From assembly GCA_963830565.1 (NCBI GenBank), contig CAWHMO010000002.1:62001-126000 (forward strand): a stretch of DNA of 64,000 nucleotides, read 5' to 3'. Under the pieces are notes generated by a model. It did not search any database. It was not told the origin of the DNA and worked only from the letters and a program-made list of their open reading frames with translations. The stretch comes from DATFDN01 sp963830565 (GTDB lineage: Bacteria > Pseudomonadota > Alphaproteobacteria > Acetobacterales > Acetobacteraceae). Numbering within the stretch: position 1 is the first letter of the stretch; each line of letters starts with the position of its first letter. Below are positions 45,355 to 55,999 of the stretch, piece after piece. The translations under genes and the position numbers were made by a program.

Positions 45355-47262
45355 TTGCTCTTGCCCAACCCATCTGCCCGCGCCCTCCGCACGCATCAGG
45401 CGCAGCTGCTCGCGGTGGCGCGCGCGGTGGCGGCGGGAACGGACGTGCGCGACATCCTCGCCGCGGTAACGCCGGGCGGAGGCAAGTCGCTGCTGCCCGT
45501 GCTGGCCGCGCATGCCCTGATCGGGGCGGGGGTTGTCGAGCGCGTGGTCTGGGTGGTGCCGCGCGACTCCTTGCGCCTGCAAGCCGAGGAGGCGTTCGCC
45601 GATCCGTATTGGCGCGAGGCGCTCGGGCACGCGCTCGACGTGCGCGCGGCCGAGAACGCGCCCGATCCCTCGCGCGGGCTGGCTGGCTACGTGACCACCT
45701 ACCAGGGCGTCGCCGCCGCTCCTGATCTGCACCTCGCCGAGGCCCGCCGCCACCGCACATTGCTGGTAGTGGACGAGATGCACCACCTGCCGGCGCTTGA
45801 AGCACCAGGCGGCGACGGAACGGACGATCCGGCGCAGGGTTGGTCGGCAGCCCTGCTGCCGCTGCTCGAGTGTGCCCGCGTGCGGCTGCTGCTCTCGGGC
45901 ACGCTGGAGCGCAGCGATGGGCGGCGCATCCTCTGGCTGCCCTATCGGCGAGGACCCAGGGCGAGCCAAGTCGAGGTGGACCTCGCCGCCCCTGGTTGGG
46001 CCGTGGTGGGCTACTCGCGCGCGCAGGCGTTGGCCGAGCGGGCGGTGCTGCCCGTCACCTTCGGCGCGCTCGACGGCGAGGCGCGCTGGCTCGAGCCGAT
46101 GCAGGCCGGGCCCGACGGCACCCGCACCCGCGCGGAAGCCGGGCCGCATCGCCTGTCGGGCAGCCACCCCACCGAGACCACCCGGCCCGCCCTGTTCACG
46201 GCGCTGCGCACCGGATTCGCCGACGCGCTGCTGCGGCGTGCCTTCGAGGCGGCGCGGGATCTGCGCACGCAGCGCCGGACAGCGGGCGTCGGGCCGCGCG
46301 GTCTGGGCAAGCTGCTGGTGGTGGCGCCCGACCAGGAGCAGGCAAGGCGCTACCTCGGTGCATTGCGGGGCTGGGTGCCCCGTGGCCAGCAGGACACCGT
46401 GCGCCTGGCCACCTCCGACGAGCGCGACGCGCACGAGACGCTCGCCGCCTACCGGCTCCGCCCCGAGCCCGGCGTGCTGGTCACGGTGGCGATGGCCTAC
46501 GAGGGGCTGGACGCGCCCGAGGTCGCCGTGGTTGCGGCGCTGACCCATATCCGCTCGCGTCCCTGGCTCGAACAGATGGTCGCGCGGGCGACGCGGGTGG
46601 ATCCCCATGCCGGCCCCTACGAAGGCCAGCGCGCACTCGTGTTCCACCCCGATGACCCGTTCTTCGCCCGGTTCCGCTGGCGCATGGAGCAGGAACAGGG
46701 CACGCGCGCCCGGGGACCACACCCAGACAAGCAGGCCAGACTGCCGCTCTGGTTGCAGGAGCAACTGGAGCAGGCGCGCGAGGAGCGCAGCATCGTGCCC
46801 CTGGAGAGCAACGCGCTCGCCTTGCGCCTGGTGCGCCTCGCTCCTGGCCCGGAGTTGGCGCTCACCCGGCCCGAGGCCGAGGCGCAGGGCGACATGCTGG
46901 AGGCGCCGAGTGTCGCCGAGCGCCGGGTGCGCGCGTTGGTGGGCGAGATGGTGGCGGCCCAGGTCGTCGAGGACGGCGAGGGTCTGCAAACGGCCCGCGG
47001 CGGGTACCACGCCTACAACGCCGCCCTCAAGCGCGTGCTGGGCAAGCCCCGGGCGGCGATGACGCTCGCGGAACTCGAGGCCGCTGCTTCCTGGCTCGAG
47101 CGCAACCGCCTCGCCGACCACCTCCACCTGCTTGACGATGATCCGCGCTACGCCTGGCAAGCCAGGCGGCGCGATGGGTGGGCACAAGCACGCTCGACCT
47201 CTCGGCAGCGTCGTTCCCCCTCCTCGCCGCCAGCGCCCATGGACCCCGCTCGGGCCGGGTGA
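45355..47262 (+). CDS. SF2 DEAD/DEAH-box helicase, orphan
   Basis: About 635 residues. The two RecA-like domains are clear: Walker A 'AAVTPGGGKSLLPVLAAHAL' near residue 37, 'VWVVPRDSLRLQAEEAF' (motif Ia), DExH 'LLVVDEMHHLPA' near 140, 'RLLLSGTLERSDGRR' (motif III) near 180, then 'LVTVAMAYEGLDAPEVAVV' (motif V) near 380 and 'RPWLEQMVARATRVDP' (motif VI, Q..R..R) near 403. The C-terminal 200 residues are helical and of unknown role. The start is uncertain: TTG 45355 follows GGAG at 45341 and no ATG is available in frame. If one base were wrong near 45373, an ATG at 45333 could serve. No nuclease or methylase adjoins, so a defence role cannot be claimed. Confidence 0.75.
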   Translation: MLLPNPSARALRTHQAQLLAVARAVAAGTDVRDILAAVTPGGGKSLLPVLAAHALIGAGVVERVVWVVPRDSLRLQAEEAFADPYWREALGHALDVRAAENAPDPSRGLAGYVTTYQGVAAAPDLHLAEARRHRTLLVVDEMHHLPALEAPGGDGTDDPAQGWSAALLPLLECARVRLLLSGTLERSDGRRILWLPYRRGPRASQVEVDLAAPGWAVVGYSRAQALAERAVLPVTFGALDGEARWLEPMQAGPDGTRTRAEAGPHRLSGSHPTETTRPALFTALRTGFADALLRRAFEAARDLRTQRRTAGVGPRGLGKLLVVAPDQEQARRYLGALRGWVPRGQQDTVRLATSDERDAHETLAAYRLRPEPGVLVTVAMAYEGLDAPEVAVVAALTHIRSRPWLEQMVARATRVDPHAGPYEGQRALVFHPDDPFFARFRWRMEQEQGTRARGPHPDKQARLPLWLQEQLEQAREERSIVPLESNALALRLVRLAPGPELALTRPEAEAQGDMLEAPSVAERRVRALVGEMVAAQVVEDGEGLQTARGGYHAYNAALKRVLGKPRAAMTLAELEAAASWLERNRLADHLHLLDDDPRYAWQARRRDGWAQARSTSRQRRSPSSPPAPMDPARAG

Positions 47263-47275
47263 TCGCGAGGCGGCC

Positions 47276-49280
47276 TCAGATCAGGTCGCGCCGAACTGCC
47301 TCCCGCCAGTCGCGCCGGCATACCAGGGCCTCGCCCTCGAACGCCTCGAGCGTTGTTTCCACCACGAAATCCGTCTCCGTCGCGTGCATCGTCGCATGCA
47401 GCCTCGTCCGGGTCTCCAGCTCTCCGCGCTGCACGCTTTGCAGTCGCACCATCTCCATGCGCGCACTCAGCGGGTCGTCGTCACGGATGCGGTACTCCGT
47501 GCGGGACTCCCCCTCGATCTCGGTCCCGATCGCCTCGATGCGCACGCGGTTCGGGGTTTCGGTCGCGCGCCAGAACCGCTCGCCCGTGCCGATGTCGCGC
47601 CCCGCCTCGCGTATCGAATTGCCTTCGCGCAGCACCGCCTTGCGCGCCGGCGGCGCGGCCTCGGGCGGTGGCAGGCGAACCGAGGCATCCTCGGCGCGCG
47701 GAACTCGCCCTGGCAGGACCAGTGCCGCGAGCCCCTCGGACACGGTGACGGTCGCGGCGTAGGGCGCGGGCCAGACGATCGGCCAATAGGTGGTGGACAG
47801 CGCCAGCCGGATGCGATGCCCGCGCGGAAAGGCAAAGGCGACATCGTTCAGCTTCAGCCGTATGGCGTAGCGGTGGCCCGGCTCCAGCGGCGAAGGCTCG
47901 GCATGTCCGTCGCGATGAGCAAGGTTGAGCACGCCGTAGCTCACCCGCAGGCTCGCCCCATCCGGATGCACCGCGCAAAGCCGGGCAATCAGGTTCGCGT
48001 GCGGGGCATCGCATGCGATCTCCAGCTCCAGTTCCGGCGCGCCCAGGATCTCCAGCCGATCGTCGAGCGGCGCGCTGTCCCACACCATCGAGAGCACGTC
48101 GTCCTCGCGTCTGGTCATCGGCGTCGTCCGGGGTCAGGCCGAACGGGCACCAGTTGCCACCCGCGGCGCCCAGGCTCTGGGGCGTGCGGACCGCGACCGG
48201 TATTGCCTCGCCCGCCGTGTCCGACAGCCGCCCGCCGGTCAGGAACAGACGGCGCGGCGCGGCCGAGGGCGGCGGCCAGGCCGGCTCGGTGATCCAGCGT
48301 CCCGGCCGCTCGGCATACATCGGCGCGGGGCGCACGCTCTCCAGCATCCAGGCCCGCAGCAGCGGAAACGCGCCGTCCTCGATGCCGTCCTCGGCGCCCT
48401 TCAGCCAGCGATCCCACCAGCGCAGCGCCTCCTGCAGGAATCCCACGGCCGGTCCCGGAACGCCGAAATGCGGATATTTGTGCGCCCAGGGTCCGATCAG
48501 GCCCTGACGCGGCACGCCAAGGTTTTCGAGCAGCCGCGGGATCGCGTTCGTGTAGGCATCCGTCCAGCCGCCGACGGCGAGAACCGGGCAGGCGATGGCA
48601 TTCCAATCCTCGCGCACCGAGCCGTGCCGCCAATAAGCGTCGCGCCGCTGATGGCCAAGCCAGGTCGCCACGAACAGCGGCATCGCCTCCAGCCGCTCGA
48701 GCCACATGCCCCGCCATCTTCCGCCCACGGTCGCCGGATCGGGGGCATTCGCGAGGATGGAGGTCAGGACGCTGGCCCAGCCGAAATTGGAGGTCAGCAG
48801 CGCGCCGCCCATGAAATGCACGTCGTCGGCGTAGCGATCGTCGGTGGAGCAGATCGTGATGATGGCCCGCAGCGCCGGCGGACGGAGCGCGGCGACCTGC
48901 AGCGCGTTGAAGCCGCCCCAGGAAATCCCCATCATGCCGACCGCGCCCGAGCACCAGTCCTGGCGCGCGATCCAGGCGATCACCTCCATCGCGTCGTCCA
49001 GCTCCTGCGCGGAATACTCGTCGCGCAACAGGCCGTCGGACTCGCCGCTGCCGCGCAGATCGACTCGCACCCCGGCGTAGCCACGCGCGGCGAACCAGGG
49101 ATACGTCAGCGCGTCGCGGTCATAGGTGCCGTCGCGCTTGCGATAGGGCAGGTATTCCAGGATCGCCGGGACCGGCGCAGGCTCCGCCGGCAGCCAGATC
49201 CGCGCCGCGAGCCGTGTGCCGTCGGCGAGCGGAATCCAGGCGTTGTCGATATCGTGGATGTTCTCGAAGCGATCAGACAT
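47276..49280 (-). pseudogene. CocE/NonD-family hydrolase, one frameshift
   Basis: Member of the X-Pro dipeptidyl-peptidase/cocaine-esterase family. From ATG 49280: 'WIPLADGTRLAARIWLPA' near residue 15, 'RGYAGVRVDLRGSGESDGL' near 65, the Ser nucleophile in 'GMMGISWGGFNALQ' near 115, and 'GPWAHKYPHFGVPGP' near 265 with the catalytic His. Near 48108 an extra A separates 'PDDADDQ' from 'REDDVLSMVWDSAPLDDRLE', the start of the jelly-roll C-terminal domain, which then runs to the stop at 47276. Corrected length is about 667. The start overlaps the end of the metallo-hydrolase gene, so the two are co-translated. Substrate (ester or amide) unknown. Confidence 0.85.
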
Positions 49281-50128
49281 CCAGTCTGAACGCCTCTCCG
49301 TCCCGCGCGATCCGCCCCGCGGTCGCTCCGGCGAAACGTGGACCCGAGCACCAGCACCGGCTTGCCCGCCAGCTCCTGGTACATGCCGAGCCGTGTGCGG
49401 TGCGCCTGCTCGGGATCCCAGTCGGCGGTGGAAGACCAGTCCGGATGGGCGATCTGGCAGGGATGGTGCAGGAAGTCGCCGGTGATCAGCGCCTCCTCCC
49501 CGCGCGAGGAGATGCGCACGCTCACATGGCCGGGCGTATGGCCGAAGGTCGGCAGCAGGCTGATCTCGGGGCACAGGGAATGGTCCGTCTCGACCAGCTC
49601 CACCAAGCCCGCGTCGTACACTGGGAGCACGGAATCAGCGAGGATGTGGCGCATGTCCTCGCGTCCGTGATCACCCGTCCAATGCTCGAATTCCTTGCGC
49701 CCCATGAGATAGCGCGCCTGCGGAAAGGTCGGAACCCATCGGTCGTTCACCAGCATGGTGTTCCAGCCGACGTGATCGACGTGAAGATGGGTGCAGAGCA
49801 CGGTGTCGATCGACTTGCGCGGATAGCCGGCCTCCTCCAGGTCGCGCAGGAACGGGCCCTGGAGGTTGTTCCAGTGCGGGATGCGGCGATTTTGCTTGTG
49901 GTTGCCGAGGCAGGTATCGACCACGATCCGCCGGTCCGGCGTCTCGACGATGAAGGCATGGATGCTCATGCGCAGCCGCCCCTCCTCATCGGCGAAGTGC
50001 GGACGCAGCCAGGCGATGGGCAGGATCGCCTCGCGCGTCGCCTGAGGGAGCAGGAACTTGCTGCCGCCGGTCGCCTCCAGTTCCACGACCTTGGTGATCG
50101 TCACCTCGCCCACCCGCCAGGACCGCAT
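49273..50128 (-). pseudogene. Metallo-beta-lactamase-fold hydrolase, frameshift near the C-terminus
   Basis: A two-zinc hydrolase read from ATG 50128. It has 'VLCTHLHVDHVGWN' (HxHxDH) near residue 107, 'FGHTPGHVSVRISSRGE' (third His) near 190, and 'LITGDFLHHPCQIAHPDW' (bridging Asp and last His) near 210. An extra T in a TT run near 49338 shifts the frame. The true end reads 'GSTFAGATAGRIARDGEAFR' and stops at 49273. Corrected length is 284 residues. It resembles the AHL-lactonase/hydroxyacylglutathione-hydrolase side of the superfamily. Its end overlaps the start of the CocE-like gene, so the two hydrolases form a unit. Confidence 0.83.
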
Positions 50129-50212
50129 CGCCGCCTCCCTCGCCCGCCGGAAGAATAGCGGCGGCGAGCGCCTGGGCGCTATAGCTGGCGCCCTCACGCC
50201 AAGGAACCGCCG

Positions 50213-52836
50213 ATGCTCGACCACTCCCTTCCCGCCGCCGCCGATCCGGTGCGCGCGACCCGGCTGGCCGATTATCGGCCGCCGGCCTACCTGATCGATC
50301 GCGTGACGCTGGCGTTCGAGCTGCACGAGACGGCGACGCGCGTGCGCTCGCACCTGCATCTGCGCCGCAATGCCGAGGGCAATTTCCCGCTGATCCTGAA
50401 CGGCGCCGGCCAGCCGATCGAGCACATCGCACTTGACGGCGAGGCGCTGGGCGCCAACCGCTACGACCTCTCGCCCGATACGCTGAGCATCGCCGACGTG
50501 CCGGACGCTTTCACCCTGGAGATCGAGACGACGATCAATCCACGCGACAACACCGAACTCTCGGGCCTCTATCTCTCCAGCGGCGGCTTCTTCACCCAAT
50601 GCGAGGCGGAGGGGTTCCGCCGCATCACCTATTTCCCCGATCGACCCGACGTGATGGCGCGCTTCGATGTGACGATCACCGCCGATGCGGCGCGCTGCCC
50701 GGTGATGCTGTCCAACGGCAATCCCGGCGCGGTCGAGACGCTGGGCGATGGCCGCCACCGCGTCACCTGGACTGACCCGCACCCCAAGCCGAGCTACCTG
50801 TTCGCGCTCGTCGCCGGCGATCTGGTCGCGGTGACGGACAGCTTCACGACGCGCTCGGGCCGGCCGGTCGCGCTCGGCATCTGGGTGCGGCGCGGCGACG
50901 AGGCCAGCTGCGGTCACGCCATGCGGTCGCTGAAGGCGGCGATGGCCTGGGACGAGGAGGTGTTCGGCCTGGAATACGATCTCGACGTGTTCAACATCGC
51001 TGCCGTCTCGGATTTCAACATGGGGGCGATGGAGAACAAGGGGCTGAACGTCTTCAACACGAAATACGTGCTGGCCCGGCCCGAGACCGCGACCGACGGA
51101 GACTACGAGGGCATCGAGACCGTTATTGCGCACGAGTATTTCCACAACTGGACCGGCAACCGCATCACCTGCCGCGACTGGTTCCAGCTCTCGCTCAAGG
51201 AAGGGCTGACGGTCTATCGCGACCAGGAATTCACCATGGACCAGGGCAGCCGCGCGGTGAAGCGTATCGCCGATGTGCGCGTACTGCGCGCGGCGCAGTT
51301 CCGCGAGGATGCCGGCCCGCTGGCGCATCCGGTGCAGCCCGACCACTACATCGCCATCGACAACTTCTACACGGCGACGGTGTACAACAAGGGCGCCGAG
51401 GTCATCCGCATGATGGCCACCATCATCGGGCGGGCGAATTTCCGCCTCGGCATGGACCTCTATTTCCAGCGCCACGACAACCAGGCGGTGACGATCGAGG
51501 ACTTCGTGCGCTGCATGGAGGACGCCTCCGGCACCGATCTCTCACGGTTCCGACTTTGGTATCATCAGGCCGGCACGCCGGAGCTGAGCGTCTCCGACGC
51601 CTATGACCCCGCCACGCGCCGCTACCGGCTGAGCTTGCGCCAACGCACCGCGCCGACGCCGAACCAGAACGAGAAAGAGCCGCAGGTGCTTCCCGTCGCG
51701 ATGGGGCTTCTGGCTTCCGACGGGCAGGAGATCGCGCCCACGCGCGTGCTTATGCTGACCGAGGCCGCGCAGCATTTCGATTTCGAGGACATTCCTGCCC
51801 GCCCGGTCGCGTCGCTGCTGCGCGGCTTTTCCGCCCCGGTGCGGCTGCGCGGCATGACGCAGGATCAATTGCGCCTGCTCGCCGCGCGTGACACCGATCC
51901 GTTCGTGCGCTGGGACTCCGGCCAGCAATACGCGACCGCCGTGCTGCTCGAACTGGCGACGGGACAGCGGGAGGACGTCGCACCCCAACTGACAGGGGGG
52001 CTGATCGAGGCGATGGCGGCGGCGCTCGACCGCGCCGATGAGGACCATGCCTTCGCCGCCGAGGCGCTGAGCCTGCCGTCCGAGGCGTTCCTGTTCGACC
52101 AGATGGAGGTGGCGGCGGTCGATGCGATCCACGCGGCGCGGCAGGCGGCGCGCGTCGCCATCGCCGCCGCGCTGCATGACAGGCTGGCCGCGACCTATGA
52201 GGGGCTGAGCGATTTCGGGCCCCTATCGCATCGATGGTGCCGCGATTGGCCGGCGCGCGTTGCGCAATGCGTGCCTTGCCTATCTCGCGGCGGATAAAGG
52301 TGCGGACGGCGTGCGCCGCGCCAAGGCGCAGTTCGACGCCGGCGCCAACATGACCGACGTGCTGGCCGCGTTGTCCGTGCTGTGCGCGATCGACTGTCCG
52401 GAACGCTCCGCCGCGCTGGCAGCGTTTCACGCAACTTGGCGCGAGGACGCGCTGGTGCTCGACAAGTGGTTCGCGATTTCAGGCGATCTCGCCCCTGCCC
52501 GGCACCGTCCAGGCGGTGCGCGCACTCTCGGCGCATCCGGATTTTGACCTGCGCAACCCGAACCGGGTGCGTGCGCTGGCCAGCAGCTTCGCCGCCAACC
52601 AAGTGCGGTTCCACGAAGCCTCGGGCGAGGGTTATCGTTTCCTGACCGACATCATCATCCGGCTCGACAAGGCGAACCCGCAGGTAGCGGCTCGCATCTC
52701 CTCGCCCTTGGGCCAGTGGCGGCGCCTCGATGCGGCGCGCGGCGCCTTGATGCAGGCGGAGCTGCGCCGCATCCTGGCAGCGCCGGGCCTGTCCAAGAAT
52801 ACGCAGGAGATGGTGGGGCGTTGCCTGGAAGCTTGA
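50213..52836 (+). pseudogene. pepN: Aminopeptidase N (M1), two frameshifts near the C-terminus
   Basis: Zinc aminopeptidase that trims peptides in the cytoplasm. 'FFTQCEAEGFRRITYFPDRP' is near residue 125. The substrate-N-terminus motif 'NMGAMENKGLN' is near 270, and the zinc motif 'VIAHEYFHNWTGNR' (HExxH) near 306 with the downstream Glu in 'LKEGLTVYRDQEF'. Two extra bases, each a C in a C-run (near 52222 and 52493), split the C-terminal domain into three frames: 'YEGLSDFGP', then 'YRIDGAAIGRRALRNACLAY', then 'LPGTVQAVRALSAHPDFDLR' to the stop at 52836. Corrected length is 873, close to E. coli PepN (870). All catalytic residues precede the shifts. Almost certainly sequencing errors. Confidence 0.92.
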
Positions 52837-52872
52837 GCTGCGGCACGCTTGGGACGTCAGGGAGGATTTGTC

Positions 52873-53133
52873 GTGAAAAGATTGCTTATCGCTGGCCTGG
52901 CCATCGCCCCGATGATGGCCGGCACCGCTGCCTTCGCGCAGCAAGGCACGAACGATCAGACAAAGGCCGAAGCGAAAAAACTGACCCAGGCGCCGGGCGG
53001 GAGTCAGACGTCCGTACCGCAGTCGGCGCCTCCGGCGACGACGACACAGGCCACGACATCGACCCAGCAGCCTCCGGCAGTCAAGCAGATGAACCAGGAA
53101 GGAAAGGCAAGGATCGAGACGGAGGGCAAGTAG
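52873..53133 (+). CDS. Small secreted Gln/Thr/Pro-rich protein
   Basis: 86 residues from GTG 52873, preceded by GGAGGA at 52861-52866. 'KRLLIAGLAIAPMMAGTAAF' ending 'AFAQ' is a good signal peptide with cleavage near residue 23. The mature part is low-complexity ('QSAPPATTTQATTSTQQPPA') and probably disordered, with a charged tail. I do not recognise a family. It is the first of two such small secreted proteins bracketing the Rieske/PQQ/molybdenum cluster, the other being at 58769. It may belong to the same transcription unit or to pepN's. Confidence 0.7.
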   Translation: MKRLLIAGLAIAPMMAGTAAFAQQGTNDQTKAEAKKLTQAPGGSQTSVPQSAPPATTTQATTSTQQPPAVKQMNQEGKARIETEGK

Positions 53134-53283
53134 CTCGCAGCGATCGCGTCCCCCTGTGCAGGACGGCCGCCTTGTCGTCCAAGCGCAGGGGCCGTTGCCG
53201 CGTGCCGACGCGACTTTGCATCGATATGGGCGGCATCCGATTTCATGATGCAGTCTCGCGTGCCGCGCTGCTGGCACGAGGGC

Positions 53284-53313
53284 TTGACGGAATTTGGCGT
53301 TTGCACCTAACGT
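53284..53313 (+). promoter_or_regulatory. Candidate sigma-70-type promoter for the oxidation cluster
   Basis: TTGACG at 53284-53289 and TAACGT at 53308-53313 with 18 bp between them, 60 bp before the Rieske start. The -35 is good and the -10 is mediocre. The 239 bp gap 53134-53372 that contains it holds no other gene. Confidence 0.35.
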
Positions 53314-53372
53314 TTCGCCAGTTCGAAGGCGAACCAAGAAAGCATTGTCGCGGGCGGGGAGCAAAGGAGCGG

Positions 53373-54017
53373 ATGGCTCCAGTGTCGTATGAAATAAGGA
53401 ACGCGGGTTCGGATGGTGAAACGCATCCATCCCGCAAGTGCGACGGTACGGCACGCCGGGCTGTGCTATGCGGCTGTGTGGCCACGGCGATGATGGGGCT
53501 TGCCCGTCCGAGCCGCGGCGACGACGAGGACGATCCCGCGCGCGCGGCGCGCCCGCAGAAGGGCGATCTGCTGGTCTACTTCGATGGCGACCACGAAGGC
53601 CAGTTGATCAAGCCGGCAGACCTCAAGGCCGGCGACCCGCCCTCGATGGCCTGGGCGTTCGATCCGCAGAAGAAGGTTCCCCGCGACGGCTCGCGGCTGA
53701 ACATGATCCTGCTGGTCCGGCTGGACCCGGCCACGATAGCGCCGGATGAGAAGCCCAACGCCGCGGATGGCATCGTCGCTTACTCCGCCATCTGCACCCA
53801 TCAGCAATGCCCGGTCGCCGAATGGCTAGAAGAGACTAAGGATTTCCGCTGTCCATGCCACCAATCCACGTATGATCCGCGTCATGGCGCCCGAGTGGTG
53901 AGCGGCCCGGCGCCGCGGCCATTGCCGGCGCTGCCGCTGGTCATTACCGGCAGCGAACTGCAGGTCGCTGGCCCGTTCTCCGGGCGGGTGGGCGGAGAGA
54001 AACCGGGAGTGGGGTGA
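53373..54017 (+). CDS. Rieske [2Fe-2S] protein, exported
   Basis: A 214-residue electron-transfer protein. ATG 53373 follows AGGAG at 53365. After a 30-residue polar lead, 'ARRAVLCGCVATAMMGLARP' is a Tat-like signal with twin Arg. The Rieske centre is complete: Cys and His in 'AICTHQQCPV' near residue 140 and 'FRCPCHQSTYDPRHGARVV' near 160, followed by 'GPAPRPLPALPL', the Pro loop typical of Rieske proteins. No Rieske-type cytochrome b genes adjoin, so it is not an obvious bc1 subunit. It stands 63 bp before the PQQ dehydrogenase and may take electrons from it or from the molybdenum enzyme. That role is inference. Confidence 0.85.
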   Translation: MAPVSYEIRNAGSDGETHPSRKCDGTARRAVLCGCVATAMMGLARPSRGDDEDDPARAARPQKGDLLVYFDGDHEGQLIKPADLKAGDPPSMAWAFDPQKKVPRDGSRLNMILLVRLDPATIAPDEKPNAADGIVAYSAICTHQQCPVAEWLEETKDFRCPCHQSTYDPRHGARVVSGPAPRPLPALPLVITGSELQVAGPFSGRVGGEKPGVG

Positions 54018-54080
54018 GAGCATACTGACCGCCACATCCGGAGACTGGCAATGGCCCGAAACAACGAGGGAGGAAAACCG

Positions 54081-55937
54081 ATGGCTCGCGTGGGCAGAAG
54101 CATTCAGATGGCGTTCGCCGCAAGTCTACTATCCGCTGTATCGTACGGCGCGGTGCATGCCCAGCAGACACAGGCGCAGCAGCCGCAAGAACAGCAGGCG
54201 CAGGGACAGCAGGCGCAGGGACAGCCGCCGCAGGGGCAGCGAACGGAGGAGCAGGCGCTTCAGGGCGCGCAGGGGATAAGCAACTACAGCCCCGTCACCC
54301 AGCAGCGGCGGGAGAATCCCGAACCGGGGAATTGGCTGCTTTACCGGCGCACCTATGACGGGCACGGATTCAGCCCGCTCGATCAGATCAACGCCACCAA
54401 TGTGCAGAACCTGGTACCCGTGTGGACCTTCTCCACCGGCGTGGTGGAAGGCCACGAGGCGCCGCCGATGGTGAACAACGGCGTGATGTTCGTGACCACG
54501 CCTTATGCGCAGGTCCTCGCCCTTGACGCCAAGACCGGCGAGCTGAAGTGGCGCTACAAGCATCCGCTGCCCGAGGATTTGTTCCAGTTGCACCCGACCA
54601 ACCGCGGCGTCGGGATGTGGCAGGACAAGCTGCTTCTGGCGAGCGTCGACGGCGTTCTCATCGAGCTGGATGCCAAGACCGGCAAGGAGGTCTGGAAGAC
54701 CAAGGTCGGCGACTACAAGCGGGGCGAGTACATGACGCTCGAACCCCTGGTGGTGAACGACAAGGTGATGGTCGGCATCTCCGGCGGCGAGTTCGGGGTC
54801 CGCGCCTTCATCGCCGCCTACGACGCCAATTCCGGAAAGGAATTGTGGAAGACATACACTATTCCTGGGCCAGGGCAGCCCGGACACGAAACCTGGGGCA
54901 ACGACGCCTGGAAGACCGGAGGGGGATCGGTCTGGATCACCGGCAACTATGATCCGAAGCGGCACTTGGCTTACTGGGGCACCGGCAACGCCTCCCCTTG
55001 GCCTGCTGAGCTGCACCCGGGCGACAATCTCTATACCAGTTCCGTCCTCGCGTTGGATCCTGACACCGGCAAGATCGCGGGCTACCACCAGTATCACCAC
55101 AGCAATTCGTGGGACTGGGACGAGATCGACCCGCCCATGCTGGTCAACATGAGCAAGGACGGGCAGACCTTCGACGCGCTGGTCCATCCCGCGCGCGACG
55201 GCTATCTGTGGGTGCTGAAGCAGAATGACGACGGCGGCATCCAGTACGTCTCCGGCAAGCCCTTCGTCGGCCAGAACGTGTTCACGAGCCTGGACCCGAA
55301 GACCGGACGGCCGAGCTATGACGAGGCGCACATTCCGAAGGTCGGCAAGGTAGTCTCGTTCTGCCCCTCGCTCTGGGGCGGCAAGGACTGGCCGTCGGCC
55401 ACGTACAGCGACCAGACGCACCTGGTGTATATCCCGGCTAACAACGGCATGTGCCAGCAGATGGAAGGGGAGAAGAAGGCGCTCGTCCCCGGCCAGCTCT
55501 GGCTGGGCGCCAATCCCGACAAGAGCGACCTGGAGCCGCAGGGCACCAACATCGGCGACCTGCAGGCCTGGGATCCGGCGACCGGCAAGGAGGTGTGGTC
55601 GCATCCGTTCCATGACAGCCAGCTCTTCGCGTCCACCCTGTCCACGGCCGGCGGCCTGGTCTTCGTGGGCGGCACCAACGATCGCAAGTTCCGTGCTTTC
55701 GATGCCAAGACCGGAAAGGTCCTGTGGGAGCAGACGACCAATTCCGGCATCATGGCCATGCCGGTTGCCTTCGAGGTGGATGGGACCGAGTATATCGCGG
55801 TCCAGTCGGGATGGGGCGTCGATGCCCAGCGCATCCAGGACGGGCTGGCCAAGGCGGGGATGAAGATAAATCCCGACGTGCCGCAGGGCGGCGTCGTCTG
55901 GGTGTTCGCGTTGAGGCAGCAACCTAGCCAGCAGTAA
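54081..55937 (+). CDS. PQQ-dependent alcohol dehydrogenase, predicted lanthanide-dependent
   Basis: A 618-residue periplasmic quinoprotein oxidising primary alcohols to aldehydes. ATG 54081 follows GGGAGGAAAA. The signal peptide ends near 'AVHAQ' (residue 28), then a Gln-rich linker. An eight-bladed propeller follows with repeated tryptophan-docking motifs ('ALDAKTGELKW', 'ELDAKTGKEVWK', 'AFDAKTGKVLW'). Metal/PQQ ligands by comparison with methanol dehydrogenase: Glu237 in 'ISGGEFGVRAF', Asn303 in 'WGTGNASPW', catalytic Asp345 in 'SNSWDWDEIDPP'; the Asn-Asp spacing of 42 is the same. Asp347, two after the catalytic Asp, is the residue that marks lanthanide-dependent enzymes. The adjacent-Cys pair of methanol dehydrogenase is missing. 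No cytochrome domain, so electrons leave to a separate carrier. Confidence 0.93.
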   Translation: MARVGRSIQMAFAASLLSAVSYGAVHAQQTQAQQPQEQQAQGQQAQGQPPQGQRTEEQALQGAQGISNYSPVTQQRRENPEPGNWLLYRRTYDGHGFSPLDQINATNVQNLVPVWTFSTGVVEGHEAPPMVNNGVMFVTTPYAQVLALDAKTGELKWRYKHPLPEDLFQLHPTNRGVGMWQDKLLLASVDGVLIELDAKTGKEVWKTKVGDYKRGEYMTLEPLVVNDKVMVGISGGEFGVRAFIAAYDANSGKELWKTYTIPGPGQPGHETWGNDAWKTGGGSVWITGNYDPKRHLAYWGTGNASPWPAELHPGDNLYTSSVLALDPDTGKIAGYHQYHHSNSWDWDEIDPPMLVNMSKDGQTFDALVHPARDGYLWVLKQNDDGGIQYVSGKPFVGQNVFTSLDPKTGRPSYDEAHIPKVGKVVSFCPSLWGGKDWPSATYSDQTHLVYIPANNGMCQQMEGEKKALVPGQLWLGANPDKSDLEPQGTNIGDLQAWDPATGKEVWSHPFHDSQLFASTLSTAGGLVFVGGTNDRKFRAFDAKTGKVLWEQTTNSGIMAMPVAFEVDGTEYIAVQSGWGVDAQRIQDGLAKAGMKINPDVPQGGVVWVFALRQQPSQQ

Positions 55938-55999
55938 CCCGGGGTCAGTGTCGCGGGGGCCTCGGCACCCGCGACACGCTTTTGGACGGGAGACGAACG

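Noticed and set aside
45165..45725. Plus-strand open frame starting before the helicase
   Set aside because: Becomes Gly/Arg/Ala-rich out of frame with the helicase, whose motifs define the real frame.
45355..50128. Defence island around the helicase
   Set aside because: The neighbours are a CocE-like hydrolase, a metallo-hydrolase and pepN; no nuclease, methylase or known defence component.
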